The notes below the pieces were generated by a model, which saw only the letters and a list, made by a program, of their open reading frames with translations, did no database searches and had not been told where the DNA came from. 64,000 nt of DNA, taken from positions 62,001-126,000 of the forward strand of contig NZ_PJOK01000049.1 of NCBI RefSeq assembly GCF_002850745.1, in the 5' to 3' direction. This document shows positions 1-8,994 of this stretch, in pieces. The stretch's first letter is position 1, and every line of letters begins with the position of its first letter. Source of the stretch: Nonomuraea indica. Its GTDB lineage: Bacteria; Actinomycetota; Actinomycetes; Streptosporangiales; Streptosporangiaceae. The position numbers and the translations under genes are program-made.

Positions 1-2
1 GC

Positions 3-923
3 GAGCCCCGCAGTCCCGGCGCGGACCTGAAGATCGCGGTCGTGGGCCCGCTGACCAGCCTGGTGTGCGCGGTCGTCTTCGCCGGGGTCGCGCTGCTGGC
101 CGCGGCGGCGGGCGGCTCCCCGCTGCTGGTGGGCGTGTTCGCCTATCTGGCCGGGGTGAACGTGCTGCTGGCCGTGTTCAACCTGATCCCGGCGGCGCCG
201 CTGGACGGCGGCCGGGTGCTGCGCGCGGCGCTGTGGGCCCGGTGGGGTGACCGGACCCGCGCCGCCGTCACCGCCGCCCGCGCCGGGCGCGGCTTCGGGT
301 ACGCGCTGATCGCGATCGGGTTCCTCCAGGTGGTCATGGGCCGAGGCTTCGACGGGCTGTGGCTGGCCCTCATCGGCCTGTTCCTGGTGAACGCCGCGAG
401 CGCCGAGGAGCAGCAGGCCCGGCTCGGCACCGCCCTGCACGGGCTGCGGGTGGGCGACGTCATGTCGGACCGGCTCGTCGTGGCCGACCCGGAGGAGAGG
501 GTCTCGACGCTGATCGAGCAGGCGGTGCTGCGGCACCGGTTGTCCACCTACCCGCTGGTGGACCCGTACGGCCGGTTCGCCGGGCTGGTGACGCTCAACC
601 GGATCAGGGCCGTGCCCGCCGAGGCGCGGCCGGTGACGCGGCTGCGCGACATCGCCTGCCCGGCCGAGGAGGTCCCGTCGGCCCGCCCCGATGAGCCGCT
701 GACCGAGCTGCTGACCCGGATGGGCGGCTCCGCCGACGGCCGGGCCGTGGTCATCGACCCCGGCGGGCGCCTGGTGGGGCTGCTCACGCCGAGTGACGTG
801 AGCCGGATCGTTCAGACGGCCGGCCTGCGGGCCGGCGACCCCTACCCGGGCCCGCGCGGCGCCGACCTGGCCGCGCCGTACGAGGAGCGCGACCGCCCGG
901 GCGGGCACCGCGACGCCGCCTGA
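3..923 (+). CDS. M50 site-2-type membrane protease with CBS pair (5' end outside window)
   Basis: This is the C-terminal 306 residues of an intramembrane zinc protease of the M50 (Rip3-like) family. The frame is open to the left edge, so the start and the HExxH zinc motif are not visible. The second M50 signature, PLDGG, is encoded at 198-212, within several hydrophobic segments between bases 30 and 400. Two CBS modules follow at about visible residues 146-205 and 208-272, then a charged tail. Family members cleave membrane-anchored regulators, and CBS pairs usually bind adenosyl ligands; the substrate here is unknown. A GTG at 42 is not the true start, because the conserved run SPGADLKIAVVGPLTS begins upstream of it. 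The gene converges on the phosphatase gene ending at 978. Confidence 0.85.
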   Translation, partial: EPRSPGADLKIAVVGPLTSLVCAVVFAGVALLAAAAGGSPLLVGVFAYLAGVNVLLAVFNLIPAAPLDGGRVLRAALWARWGDRTRAAVTAARAGRGFGYALIAIGFLQVVMGRGFDGLWLALIGLFLVNAASAEEQQARLGTALHGLRVGDVMSDRLVVADPEERVSTLIEQAVLRHRLSTYPLVDPYGRFAGLVTLNRIRAVPAEARPVTRLRDIACPAEEVPSARPDEPLTELLTRMGGSADGRAVVIDPGGRLVGLLTPSDVSRIVQTAGLRAGDPYPGPRGADLAAPYEERDRPGGHRDAA

Positions 924-990
924 GCACCGAGGTCAGGGCGCTGAGGCGGGCACCGCGACGCCGCCTGAGCGACGGGGTCAGGGCGCTGAT
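901..990. repeat. 45-bp tandem duplication across two convergent gene ends
   Basis: Bases 901-945 and 946-990 are near-identical 45-bp units that differ at a few positions around 925-930 and 970-975 and at the last base. The first copy carries the last codons and stop of the protease gene; the second carries the same sequence again plus the stop region of the opposing phosphatase gene. The duplication therefore lies exactly at the 3' junction and lengthens the spacer between the two stop codons. Confidence 0.9.
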
Positions 991-3110
991 CTCAGCATCA
1001 GCAGCGCGATGTCGTCGGTGCGGTGGTCGACGCTCTCGGCCTGGTCGATGAGGATCTGGGCGAGGATGTGCAGCGGCCGGTCGGCCGAGCGGGTGAGGTG
1101 CCCGGCGAGGTCGTCCATGCCCTGGTCGAGGTCGACGCCGGGCGCCTCGATGAGGCCGTCGGTGTAGAGGGCGAGCAGGGAGCCCGGCGGGAAGGCGACC
1201 TCCCGGGTGGTGTAGTCGGCGTCGGGTTCCAGCCCGAGCAGGAGGCCGGGCGGCAGTTCCAGGCAGCGGGCGGCCGAGCCGGGGGTGCGCAGCAGGGGCG
1301 GCAGGTGGCCGGCGCTGGCCAGCGTCGCCCGGTGCCGTGCGAGGTCCAGGGTGACGTACAGGCAGCTCGTGAACAGCTCGGGCGCCAGGTCGATGAGCAG
1401 CCGGTTGGTGTGGGCGAGCACCTCGCCGGGGCTGGCGCCCGCGGTCGCGTGGGCGTGGATGGCGGTGCGGACCTGGCCCATGAGGGCGGCGGCGGTCATG
1501 TCGTGGCCCTGGACGTCGCCGATGACGGCGGCGACCGTGGTGTCGTCCAGGCGGATGAGGTCGTAGAAGTCGCCGCCGATGTCCATCTCGCGGGTGGCGG
1601 GCAGGTAGTGGGCGGCCACCTGCAGGCCCGGGACGGCGGGCAGTTCGCTGGGCAGCAGGCTGGCCTGCAGGCATTCGGCGAGCTGGTGTTTGACGTCGTA
1701 GAGGCGGGCGCGTTCGAGGGCCTGCGCGATGAGGCCGGCGAGCGAGGTGAGCGTGGCCCGCTCGTCGGCGCTGAACATGTGCGGCCGGTCGTAGCCGAAC
1801 AGGCACGTGCCGAAGGGCCGGCCGGAGGTGATGAGCGGCAGCACGGCCCAGGCGGACATGTCGTCGTAGCGGACGGCGTCGGGGTAGGCCTGCTTGTACT
1901 CCTCCCAGGTGCCGTAGAACTCGGGGTCGCCGCTGCGGAGGGCGTCGCAGGACCCCGTGGGCGCGCCGAGCGGGAGGCCGTCGTACCGGTCGACGAATCC
2001 CGGGCCGTAGCCGCGCGCGCCGACCACCCGCAGCCGCCCGTTCTCGGCGACCATGAGGGCGAGCGCCTGGATGTCGCAGACCGACATGACCTGGTCGGCG
2101 ACGAGGTCGGTCACGTCCTGCACGGTGACCGCGCGGGTCAGGGTCGCCGCGAGGTGGACCATGTTGTAGAGGGCGTCAGCCCGCAGCGTCCTGCCGTCGG
2201 CCGTGTGGCTCTGCTCCTCCCCCGCCGGTGGCGGGGCGGTGAGGTCGGGGGCGATGCGGACGCTGATCCCGGTCTGGTCGGAGTGGAACTCGAACGCGAG
2301 CCGCCGCCCGGACGGCTGCCGGGCGGTGAACGACGTGGGCTGGTGGCTGAGCACCGCCTGACGGTAGTGGTCCTCGAAGACCGGGTCGCCCATCCACGGC
2401 AGCACCTCCCAGGGGCGCATGTGGAGCAGGTCCGCGGGTTCGACCCCCAGCAGGGCGGCGGCCTGGGGGGTGATGAAGGTGATGCGGCCCTCCATGTCCA
2501 TGGCGCAGGCGCCCCAGGGCAGCCGGTTGAGGTAGTCGTAGGCGGCCGCGGCGTCGGCGGGGTCGCCGGGCGCGTCGCGCCGGGGCGACAGGATGCGCGG
2601 GCGGGAGGCGGGCAGCAGGGGTTGGCCGCGGTCGGCGGCCCGCCGGAGCAGGGTGCCCATGCGGCGGGCCGCCGCCTCGATGGCCTCCAGTTCGTGCGGG
2701 GTCAACTCGGCCGGGTGCGGCTCCGGCCACAGCAGCACGAGCGCGCCCCAGTCGGCGCCCGCGGCGTGGACGGGCATGGCGGCCACGGAGAAGTGGTACG
2801 GCAGTGACAGCGCGACGCCGGGGAAGCGGCGGGCCACGTCCTCGTGGCCGGCCAGCCACACCAGGCGCCGCTCGCGGACGGCGGCGGCGGCGGGGACCGG
2901 GTCCTCCAGCCTGACTCTGGCCCACTGGTGGGCGATGGGGGCGGGGATGCCGACGACCGAGCTCATGAGCAGCACCCGCTCGTCGGGCGGCAGCAGGTAG
3001 AGGGCTCCCATGTGGGCCTTGGTGCCGGCGACGGCCGCGATCAGCAGCTCGTCCAGCCCCGGGGCCAGCGGCCCGAGGCCCGTGAGGGCAGCGGTGGTCT
3101 GTTCCTGCAT
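978..3110 (-). CDS. GAF-PAS-GAF-SpoIIE (PP2C-type) serine phosphatase
   Basis: This 710-residue cytosolic protein phosphatase has sensory domains and probably acts in a partner-switching (RsbU-like) pathway by dephosphorylating STAS antagonists. The order is a GAF domain at about residues 15-160, a PAS domain at 190-290, a second GAF at 310-470, and a SpoIIE/PP2C domain at 480-708. Metal-binding motifs in the catalytic part are GGDFYD, GDVQGHD and TDDIALL, all intact. There is no transmembrane segment or kinase domain. The ATG at 3110 follows only a weak purine run. No STAS or anti-sigma gene lies next to it; the nearest STAS genes are at 58.3-59.3 kb, beside another phosphatase of this family. 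Confidence 0.88.
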   Translation of the reverse strand: MQEQTTAALTGLGPLAPGLDELLIAAVAGTKAHMGALYLLPPDERVLLMSSVVGIPAPIAHQWARVRLEDPVPAAAAVRERRLVWLAGHEDVARRFPGVALSLPYHFSVAAMPVHAAGADWGALVLLWPEPHPAELTPHELEAIEAAARRMGTLLRRAADRGQPLLPASRPRILSPRRDAPGDPADAAAAYDYLNRLPWGACAMDMEGRITFITPQAAALLGVEPADLLHMRPWEVLPWMGDPVFEDHYRQAVLSHQPTSFTARQPSGRRLAFEFHSDQTGISVRIAPDLTAPPPAGEEQSHTADGRTLRADALYNMVHLAATLTRAVTVQDVTDLVADQVMSVCDIQALALMVAENGRLRVVGARGYGPGFVDRYDGLPLGAPTGSCDALRSGDPEFYGTWEEYKQAYPDAVRYDDMSAWAVLPLITSGRPFGTCLFGYDRPHMFSADERATLTSLAGLIAQALERARLYDVKHQLAECLQASLLPSELPAVPGLQVAAHYLPATREMDIGGDFYDLIRLDDTTVAAVIGDVQGHDMTAAALMGQVRTAIHAHATAGASPGEVLAHTNRLLIDLAPELFTSCLYVTLDLARHRATLASAGHLPPLLRTPGSAARCLELPPGLLLGLEPDADYTTREVAFPPGSLLALYTDGLIEAPGVDLDQGMDDLAGHLTRSADRPLHILAQILIDQAESVDHRTDDIALLMLRSAP

Positions 3111-3245
3111 CCTGTGCCGCCTCGCTTCCCGGCGGAGTCACTCATCCCAAATGTGCCTATATAGGACAATATGCCCGACTCGGCGGGCAACACCACGAGC
3201 AGGGGTTTTATCCGGGACGGACGGGACGGAAGTTACTCTGCGCTC

Positions 3246-4028
3246 ATGCACACGCAGTCCCCCGCCACCGGTCTCCCGGCGCTCGGGCCCCGCCTGATCC
3301 GTGCCGAGCTGCTCGTGGTCTTCGCCGTCTCGCTCGGCGCCAGCGGCCTGGTCGCCCTGGTCCGGCTGATCGGCGCGCTCACCGCGCCGAAGGACCTCAA
3401 GGGCCAGCAGGCGGTCCTCGTCGGGTCGATGGCGCCGGGACGGCCGTGGTACGACCTGACCCTGCAGCTCGTCGGCATCGCCGTCAACCTGGCGCCCGTC
3501 GCCCTCGTCGCCTACCTGCTGGTCCGGTCGGCCGAGTCGATGCGCACCATCGGCGTGGACCTGCGCGAGCCGGGAGGCGACCTGCGGCGCGGCGCCGCGC
3601 TCGCCGCCGTGATCGGCGGGACCGGCCTCGCCTTCTACCTCCTCGTCTACGCCCTGGGGGTGAACCTCGCCGTCGTCGCCGGCAACCTGCCGGACGAGTG
3701 GTGGCGGGTGCCGGTGCTGCTGCTGGCGGCGGCCCAGAACGGCGTCCTGGAGGAGGTGCTGGTCGCCGGCTACCTGCTGCACCGGCTGGACCAGGCGGGC
3801 ATGAGCCCGTGGCGCGCGGTCGCGCTGTCGGCGCTGCTGCGCGGCTCGTACCACCTCTACCAGGGGTTCGGCGGCTTCGTCGGCAACGTCGTGATGGGTG
3901 TGGTGTTCGGACGGCTGTACCAGCGGTGGGGGCGGGCGATGCCGCTCGTCGTGGCCCACACGCTCATCGACGCCGTCGCCTTCGTCGGGTACGCGGCCCT
4001 GCGCGGCCGGGTGAGCTGGCTGCCCTGA
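3246..4028 (+). CDS. CPBP (CAAX/Abi) family intramembrane protease
   Basis: This is a polytopic membrane protein of about 260 residues of the CPBP glutamic/metalloprotease family. Hydrophobic helices fill most of the length. The family core is visible as LEEVLVAGYL followed by RGSYHLYQG and a late AHTLIDAV helix. The EExxxR motif has Gly in place of Arg, a variant common in actinobacterial members. Its function is probably processing of a membrane or prenylated peptide, with the substrate unknown. An alternative ATG at 3171 extends the frame, but that extension is polar and poorly protein-like, so I chose 3246. It converges on the secreted protein gene that ends at 4051. Confidence 0.75.
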   Translation: MHTQSPATGLPALGPRLIRAELLVVFAVSLGASGLVALVRLIGALTAPKDLKGQQAVLVGSMAPGRPWYDLTLQLVGIAVNLAPVALVAYLLVRSAESMRTIGVDLREPGGDLRRGAALAAVIGGTGLAFYLLVYALGVNLAVVAGNLPDEWWRVPVLLLAAAQNGVLEEVLVAGYLLHRLDQAGMSPWRAVALSALLRGSYHLYQGFGGFVGNVVMGVVFGRLYQRWGRAMPLVVAHTLIDAVAFVGYAALRGRVSWLP

Positions 4029-4050
4029 CCCGGCCGCGCGGGCCGTCCGG

Positions 4051-5262
4051 TCACCGGTGCACGCGGGGGTCGGCCCCGAGGCCGCGGGTGAGCCGTACGG
4101 TGATGAACTCGTTGTCGTCCGGCCTGCCGGGAGTGCGCCCGGACGAGAACGGGAAGTTGTTGTCGTCGAGCACGCCGAGCGTGCGGTCGTCGAGGATGAC
4201 CACGTCCTCGATCGTCTGGAACGGGAACCTGAACGTCGCGCCCGAGCCGCCGAGACCGCGCGGGTCGGCCAGGTCGAGCAGGTCGGCGACCAGGGTCTTG
4301 TCCAGCGCGCCGTCGCCGTCCCGGTCCCGGGTGTCGGCGAGGTAGATCCGCTTGACCTTGGCGGCGTCGCCCTGCAGGTTGTCGCGCTCGATGACGAGGA
4401 AGCGGTGCCGGTCCACCGTGATGGCGTCGCCGATGGCGTGCGCGGGGTCGTCCAGCCGGTACGTCCAACGCCGCTCGGTGTAGGCCCGCCTGCGCAGGTC
4501 GAACTCGTACATCCGGAGCGTCCCCGCCGGGTCGCCGGCCACCGTGCCTTCGAGCAGCGGGTAGAGCCGGCGGCCGTCCACGGACCTGGCCATGCCCTCG
4601 AAGCCCTTGCTGCGGCCCAGGTTCGGCGTCGCGCCGCCCAGGCCGGGGTTCTCCGGCGCCCGCACGCCGGGCAGTTCGACCGGCGCGTCCAGCAGCCGGC
4701 CCTCGCGGTCGGCGTGCAGCAGGAACGGGCCGAACTCGTCGCCGATCCAGTAGGTGCCGTCCTGTGCCCGCACGATCGACTCGACGTCGAAGTCGGCTCC
4801 GGTCAGCTTGCGGTCGGCCCGGGTGAGCGGGAACGGCACGAGCCCGCGCGGGTCCGACAGGCCGAACCCGCCGAGCACCTCGACGGTCCGCCCGGCGAAG
4901 TCCGGCTTGATCCGGTGCACCCGGAGCAGGAAGTCGGCGCTGTTGTCCTTGGCCCCGAACCCGTTGTCCGACAGGACGTCGAAGGTGCCGTCGTCCCGGC
5001 GGACGATCCCGCTGAACCCCTGCACGGGCTGGCCCGGGAACGGCGGCGTGATGCCGTTGACGGGGTTCGTGCCCAGACGCGCGCCGGACGGCTCGCTGTC
5101 CGGCACGTACGTCTCGGCGGGCAGCGCGGCGAAGCCGGTCAGCGTCGCCCTGCCGTACCCGCCGCGGTCCCGGCCGGGGTCGGCGGCGGCGGGCGCGGCG
5201 AGGCCGGCGACCAGCGCGCCGGCGCAGGTCAGCAGGGCTGCGGAGCTCAGAAAACGTCTCAT
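4051..5262 (-). CDS. Secreted esterase-like activity of phytase family protein
   Basis: This exported protein of about 403 residues matches the esterase-like activity of phytase family (PF13449), a beta-propeller-like fold whose members are poorly characterised. The N-terminus MRRFLSSAALLTCAGALVAG with AAPAAAD after it is a clear Sec signal peptide, which fixes the ATG at 5262; the longer open frame upstream is not signal-like. The conserved text FSGIVRRDDGTFDVLSDNG, DVESIV, WIGDEFGPF and the C-terminal LDDNNFPFS region are all present, so the protein appears intact. It stands alone, since a terminator separates it from the sulfur operon upstream. The substrate cannot be deduced. Confidence 0.78.
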   Translation of the reverse strand: MRRFLSSAALLTCAGALVAGLAAPAAADPGRDRGGYGRATLTGFAALPAETYVPDSEPSGARLGTNPVNGITPPFPGQPVQGFSGIVRRDDGTFDVLSDNGFGAKDNSADFLLRVHRIKPDFAGRTVEVLGGFGLSDPRGLVPFPLTRADRKLTGADFDVESIVRAQDGTYWIGDEFGPFLLHADREGRLLDAPVELPGVRAPENPGLGGATPNLGRSKGFEGMARSVDGRRLYPLLEGTVAGDPAGTLRMYEFDLRRRAYTERRWTYRLDDPAHAIGDAITVDRHRFLVIERDNLQGDAAKVKRIYLADTRDRDGDGALDKTLVADLLDLADPRGLGGSGATFRFPFQTIEDVVILDDRTLGVLDDNNFPFSSGRTPGRPDDNEFITVRLTRGLGADPRVHR

Positions 5263-5279
5263 GGCGGGGACCCTAGGGG

Positions 5280-5291
5280 CGTCACGTGACG
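5280..5291. promoter_or_regulatory. 12-bp perfect palindrome upstream of the secreted phytase-like gene
   Basis: The sequence cgtcacgtgacg is a perfect 12-bp palindrome about 18 bases upstream of the ATG at 5262, between that gene and the terminator of the preceding operon. Its position fits an operator for the phytase-like gene. I cannot assign a regulator. Confidence 0.35.
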
Positions 5292-5311
5292 GGACCGCGA
5301 ACGCCAGGCCA

Positions 5312-5341
5312 ACGGGCGGCCCCCCGCGCGGGGCCGCCCGT
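5312..5341 (-). terminator. Intrinsic-type terminator of the organosulfur operon
   Basis: The arms acgggcggcccc and ggggccgcccgt form a perfect 12-bp stem around a 6-base loop, 39 bases past the stop of the FMN reductase gene. There is no long U-tract, which is usual in GC-rich actinobacteria. It would stop transcription coming from the five-gene minus-strand operon. Confidence 0.75.
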
Positions 5342-5380
5342 CGTGACCTCGGGAGGGTCACGGCCGCGACGGTTCGCGGC

Positions 5381-5929
5381 TCATGCCGTCACTCCTTGCC
5401 CGAGGGTCGCCGCGACCTGCGGGACGATCCGGTCGTGCCAGGCGCCGAGCACCTCGCCCAGCCGGGGCAGGTCGGCCTCCAGCACGGCCAGTCCCGGGGT
5501 CGGCACGGTCGCCCCGAGCTCCACCAGCAGCGGGCGCAGGTGCACCTCGACCGCGAGGGCGTGCCTGGCGTCGCCCATCACGAGCAACGGCAGCGCCACG
5601 GTGCCCGCCAGCGCGGCGGGCGGCAGCCGGTCGAGGAACGCCTTGAGCAGCCCCGTGTACGTGCCCTTGTACGTCGGGCTGGCGACCACCAGGACGCCGG
5701 CCCCGCGCACCAGGTCGAGAGCCACCTCCACCCCCGCGGACGGGACGGCGGACAGCAGCTGCGGCCCGAGCGCCGACAGGTCCACCGCCTCGGCCGGCCG
5801 GTCGTGGCCGAGCCGCCTGCCGAGCGTCTCGGCCGCCTCGACGGCGACGGACAGCGTCCTCGACCCCTCCCGCGGATTCCCGGCCAGGGCGACGACCCCG
5901 CCCGCGGGACCGCTCACCACCCCGCTCAC
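5381..5929 (-). CDS. NADPH-dependent FMN reductase (SsuE-like)
   Basis: This flavodoxin-like FMN reductase of 182 residues should supply reduced FMN to the monooxygenase encoded just upstream. The phosphate-binding loop ALAGNPREGSRT and the segment SPTYKGTYTGLLKAFLDR are typical of the SsuE/MsuE family. I chose the GTG at 5929 because it overlaps the TGA of the monooxygenase gene (GTGA, 4 bases), which implies translational coupling; GTG codons at 5920 and 5917 are alternatives. The open frame upstream of 5929 is an arginine/alanine-rich shadow. It is the last gene of the operon, and a strong hairpin follows. Confidence 0.88.
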   Translation of the reverse strand: MSGVVSGPAGGVVALAGNPREGSRTLSVAVEAAETLGRRLGHDRPAEAVDLSALGPQLLSAVPSAGVEVALDLVRGAGVLVVASPTYKGTYTGLLKAFLDRLPPAALAGTVALPLLVMGDARHALAVEVHLRPLLVELGATVPTPGLAVLEADLPRLGEVLGAWHDRIVPQVAATLGQGVTA

Positions 5930-7269
5930 GACGCCGCCACCAGGCCGGCCACCGCGGGGGCGGCGGCGAAGCGGGAGGCGGGCCGGGCGAGGCCGTAGTT
6001 CTCGCGCAGGGTACGCCCCTCGTACTCGGTCCGGAACAGGCCCCTGATCTGCAGCTCCGGAACGACGTGGTCGACGAAGTCGTCCAGTCCGGCGGGCAGC
6101 AGCGGCGGCATGACGTTGAACCCGTCGGCCGCGCCGCCGGTGAACCACTCCTGGATCTCGTCGGCGATCCGCTCGGGCGTGCCGGCCACGACGCGGTGGC
6201 CGCGGCCACCGGCCAGCCGGCCGAGGAGCTGCCTGACGGTCAGGTTGTCACGCCGGGCCAGGTCGATGACGAGCTTGCGGCGGCTCTGCGCGCCCTCGGT
6301 CTCCACGGGCACGTCGGGCAGCGGCCGGTCGAGGGCGTCCTCGCCCAGCTCGACGCCGATGAGCGTGGCGAGCTGCGTCAGGCCGTAGGCCGGGATGATG
6401 AGCTCCTCCAGCTCCTGGGCGAGGTCGCGGGCCTCCCGCTCGGTGGAGCCGATGATCGGCGAGATGCCGGGCAGCACGAGCAGCTCGTCCGCGCGCCTGC
6501 CGTGCCGGGACAGTCGCCCCTTCAGGTCGGTGGAGAAGTCGCGCGCCTCGGCGAAGGTCTGCTGGGCGGTGAAGACGGCCTCGGCGTGGCGGGCGGCGAA
6601 CTCCTTGCCGTCCTCCGACGAGCCCGCCTGGACCAGCAGCGGGTGGCCCTGCGGCGGGCGGGAGGTGTTGAGCGGCCCGCGGACCCGGAAGTGCCGCCCC
6701 CGGTGCTCGATCGGGTGGATCCGCCCGGTGTCGGCGTACACGCCGCCCGCCCGGTCGCCGACGACGGCGTCGTCCTCCCAGCTGTCCCACAGACCGGTGA
6801 CGACGTCGAGGAACTCCTCGGCGCGGGCGTAGCGGTCGGCGTGCGCCGGACGCTCGATGCCGAAGTTGTGCGCCTCGGCCTCGCCGGCGGAGGTGACGAT
6901 GTTCCACCCGGCCCGGCCACCGCTGATGTGGTCCAGCGAGGCGAACTTGCGCGCCACGTGGAACGGCTCGTTGTAGGTGGTGGAGACGGTGGCGATCAGG
7001 CCGATGTGGTCGGTCACCGCGGCCAGGGCCGCCAGCAGGGTGAGGGGTTCGAGGCCGGCGAGGGCGTTGTGCCGGACGTTGTTCCACAGGGCCAGGCCGT
7101 CGGCGAGGAAGACCGAGTCGAGCCTGCCCCGCTCGGCGGTGCGGGCGAGTTGCTGGTAGTGGCGGACGTCGGTGACGCGGGACGGCTCGGTGCGGGGATG
7201 GCGCCAGGCCGCCTCGTGGTGGCCGACGCCCATGAGGAAGGCGTTGAGGTGCAGGGTGCGGGCGGTCAT
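5926..7269 (-). CDS. FMN-dependent monooxygenase, NtaA/SnaA/DszA type
   Basis: This 447-residue luciferase-like flavin monooxygenase belongs to the subgroup of nitrilotriacetate, dibenzothiophene-sulfone and sulfonate monooxygenases. Typical text includes HHEAAWRHP near the N-terminus, FASLDHISGGRAGWNIVTS, and PPQGHPLLVQAGSSEDGK. Such enzymes need FMNH2 from a separate reductase, which is the next gene. The ATG at 7269 has a good GGAGG site and overlaps the stop of the permease gene (ATGA). With the transporter and the Cys leader peptide, the likely role is releasing sulfur from an imported organosulfur compound; the exact substrate is not readable. Confidence 0.87.
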   Translation of the reverse strand: MTARTLHLNAFLMGVGHHEAAWRHPRTEPSRVTDVRHYQQLARTAERGRLDSVFLADGLALWNNVRHNALAGLEPLTLLAALAAVTDHIGLIATVSTTYNEPFHVARKFASLDHISGGRAGWNIVTSAGEAEAHNFGIERPAHADRYARAEEFLDVVTGLWDSWEDDAVVGDRAGGVYADTGRIHPIEHRGRHFRVRGPLNTSRPPQGHPLLVQAGSSEDGKEFAARHAEAVFTAQQTFAEARDFSTDLKGRLSRHGRRADELLVLPGISPIIGSTEREARDLAQELEELIIPAYGLTQLATLIGVELGEDALDRPLPDVPVETEGAQSRRKLVIDLARRDNLTVRQLLGRLAGGRGHRVVAGTPERIADEIQEWFTGGAADGFNVMPPLLPAGLDDFVDHVVPELQIRGLFRTEYEGRTLRENYGLARPASRFAAAPAVAGLVAAS

Positions 7270-8180
7270 GAGGAGGTCCTCCAGGTGGAGAAGCGGCGCT
7301 CCACGATGACGAGGAGCTGGTTGAAGGTCAGGCCGACGGCGGAGATCGCGATGATCCCGGCGTACATGTCGTGGATGCGGAAGCTGGACTGCGACGCCTG
7401 GATCAGGTAGCCGAGCCCGGCCTTGGCGCCGACCATCTCGGCGAACAACAGGACGAGGATCGAGTACGCGCCGGCCAGCCGGACGCCGGTGAAGATGGCG
7501 GGGACGGCAGCGGGCAGGATGACCTTCTGGAAGAGCCGGGCCGGGCCGAGTCCCATGGACCGGGCCGACTTGACCAGCAGCGGCTCCACGGTCCGCACGC
7601 CGCTGATCGTGTTGAGCAGGATCGGCCAGGAGCAGGCATACAGCACGAACGTGATCTTCGTGGTCTCGCCGATGCCGAGGAGCAGGGTGAACACCGGCAG
7701 CAGCGCCACGGCCGAGGTGTTGCGGAACAGCTCCAGCACCGGGCTGAGGAAGTCGGCCACGGGCCGGTACCGGCCGATCGCCAGGCCGAGCGGGATCGCC
7801 AGCGCCACGGCCAGCGCGAACCCGGCCAGCGAGCGCAGCAGCGAGGCGCCGAGATGCTCGCCGAGCTGCCCGGTGACGAGCAGGTCGTACCCGGCCGCCA
7901 GGTCGTCCGACAGCGGCGGGACGAAGACGCGGTCCACCACGCCGAGCCGCGGCAGCGCCTCCCACAGGGCGAGCAGCAGCGCGACGGCGGACCACCGGTG
8001 GACCAGCCGGCCCACGCCGCTCCGCCACTCCGGACGCCACTCCCGGCGCGGCGCGGGCACGACGGGTTCCGGCTCCTCCTCGGGCTCGGCGTCGTCGTCG
8101 GGGAGGTCGTACCAGTGCTGGTCGCCGGGACGCGGTGGTTGCTCGTCCACGGCCCTGGTGGCGAGTGCGGGGTCAGCCAA
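7266..8180 (-). CDS. ABC transporter permease, sulfonate/taurine type
   Basis: This inner-membrane permease of about 304 residues belongs to the SsuC/TauC family. A polar, acidic N-terminal extension of about 60 residues (run DDDAEPEEEPEP) precedes the first hydrophobic helix. Five to six helices follow, and the coupling-loop region AKSARSMGLGPARLFQKV is clear. The start is taken as the TTG at 8180, which overlaps the ATPase stop by 8 bases; no better start lies within the extension. It would pair with the ATPase and lipoprotein encoded upstream. Confidence 0.85.
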   Translation of the reverse strand: MADPALATRAVDEQPPRPGDQHWYDLPDDDAEPEEEPEPVVPAPRREWRPEWRSGVGRLVHRWSAVALLLALWEALPRLGVVDRVFVPPLSDDLAAGYDLLVTGQLGEHLGASLLRSLAGFALAVALAIPLGLAIGRYRPVADFLSPVLELFRNTSAVALLPVFTLLLGIGETTKITFVLYACSWPILLNTISGVRTVEPLLVKSARSMGLGPARLFQKVILPAAVPAIFTGVRLAGAYSILVLLFAEMVGAKAGLGYLIQASQSSFRIHDMYAGIIAISAVGLTFNQLLVIVERRFSTWRTSS

Positions 8181-8994
8181 CGGGGGTCGCCTCCTCGCGC
8201 CGGGCGGCGGCGACCTCGTCGCGCAGCGTCGTCCAGATGTGGTGCCGGTACTCGCCGAAACGCCGGTCGGCCCGCAGGTCGCCCTCGCGGGAGTCGAAGG
8301 CGACCGCCACGACCTCCTTGATCCGGCCGGGCCTGGAGGTCATGACGGCGACCCGCTGACCCAGGTAGACGGCCTCGTCGATGCCGTGCGTGATGAAGAC
8401 GATCGTCTTGCCGGTCCGCTCCCAGATGCGCAGCAGCTCCTCCTGGAGTGACTCCCGGGTCTGGGCGTCGAGCGCGGCGAACGGCTCGTCCATGAGCAGC
8501 ACGTCGGGGTCGAAGGCGAGGCTGCGGGCGATGGCGACGCGCTGCCGCATGCCGCCCGACAGCTCGTGCGGGTAGCGGTCCTCGAACCCGGTCAGCCCGA
8601 CCAGCGCGAGGTGGTGGCGGGCCAGCTCGGCCCGCTCACGCCTGGCCACGCCCTTGGCCTCCAGCCCGAACTCGACGTTCCCGGCCGCGGTGCGCCAGGG
8701 GAAGAGCGCGTACTGCTGGAAGACGATGCCGCGGTCGAGGCCCGGCCCGGTGACGGGCGTGCCGTCGATGACGATCTGCCCGGAGGTCGGCGTGGTGAGG
8801 CCGGCGACCAGGTCGAGCAGCGTGGACTTGCCGCAGCCGCTCGGCCCGACGAGGGTGAGGAACTCGCCGCCGCGGATGTCGAGGTCGATCCGGTCCAGCG
8901 CGGTGAACGGCCGCCCGGCCCCACGCGCCTGGAAGGTCTTGGTGACCCCCCGGATACTGATCTTGGTGTCGGCACGTCCTGGCGCGAGGGTCAT
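8173..8994 (-). CDS. ABC transporter ATPase, sulfonate/taurine type
   Basis: This 273-residue nucleotide-binding subunit belongs to the SsuB/TauB family. Walker A GPSGCGKST is at residues 50-58, the Q-loop VFQQ follows near residue 92, then the signature LSGGMRQR, Walker B LLMDEPF and the switch ITHGIDEA. All catalytic motifs are intact. The ATG at 8994 overlaps the stop of the lipoprotein gene by 4 bases. Confidence 0.92.
   Translation of the reverse strand: MTLAPGRADTKISIRGVTKTFQARGAGRPFTALDRIDLDIRGGEFLTLVGPSGCGKSTLLDLVAGLTTPTSGQIVIDGTPVTGPGLDRGIVFQQYALFPWRTAAGNVEFGLEAKGVARRERAELARHHLALVGLTGFEDRYPHELSGGMRQRVAIARSLAFDPDVLLMDEPFAALDAQTRESLQEELLRIWERTGKTIVFITHGIDEAVYLGQRVAVMTSRPGRIKEVVAVAFDSREGDLRADRRFGEYRHHIWTTLRDEVAAARREEATPVG

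Noticed and set aside
3151..3180. A promoter in the AT-rich cctatataggac stretch between the phosphatase and CPBP genes
   Set aside because: The sequence is strikingly AT-rich, but no matching -35 at proper spacing is evident for either direction, so I do not call it.
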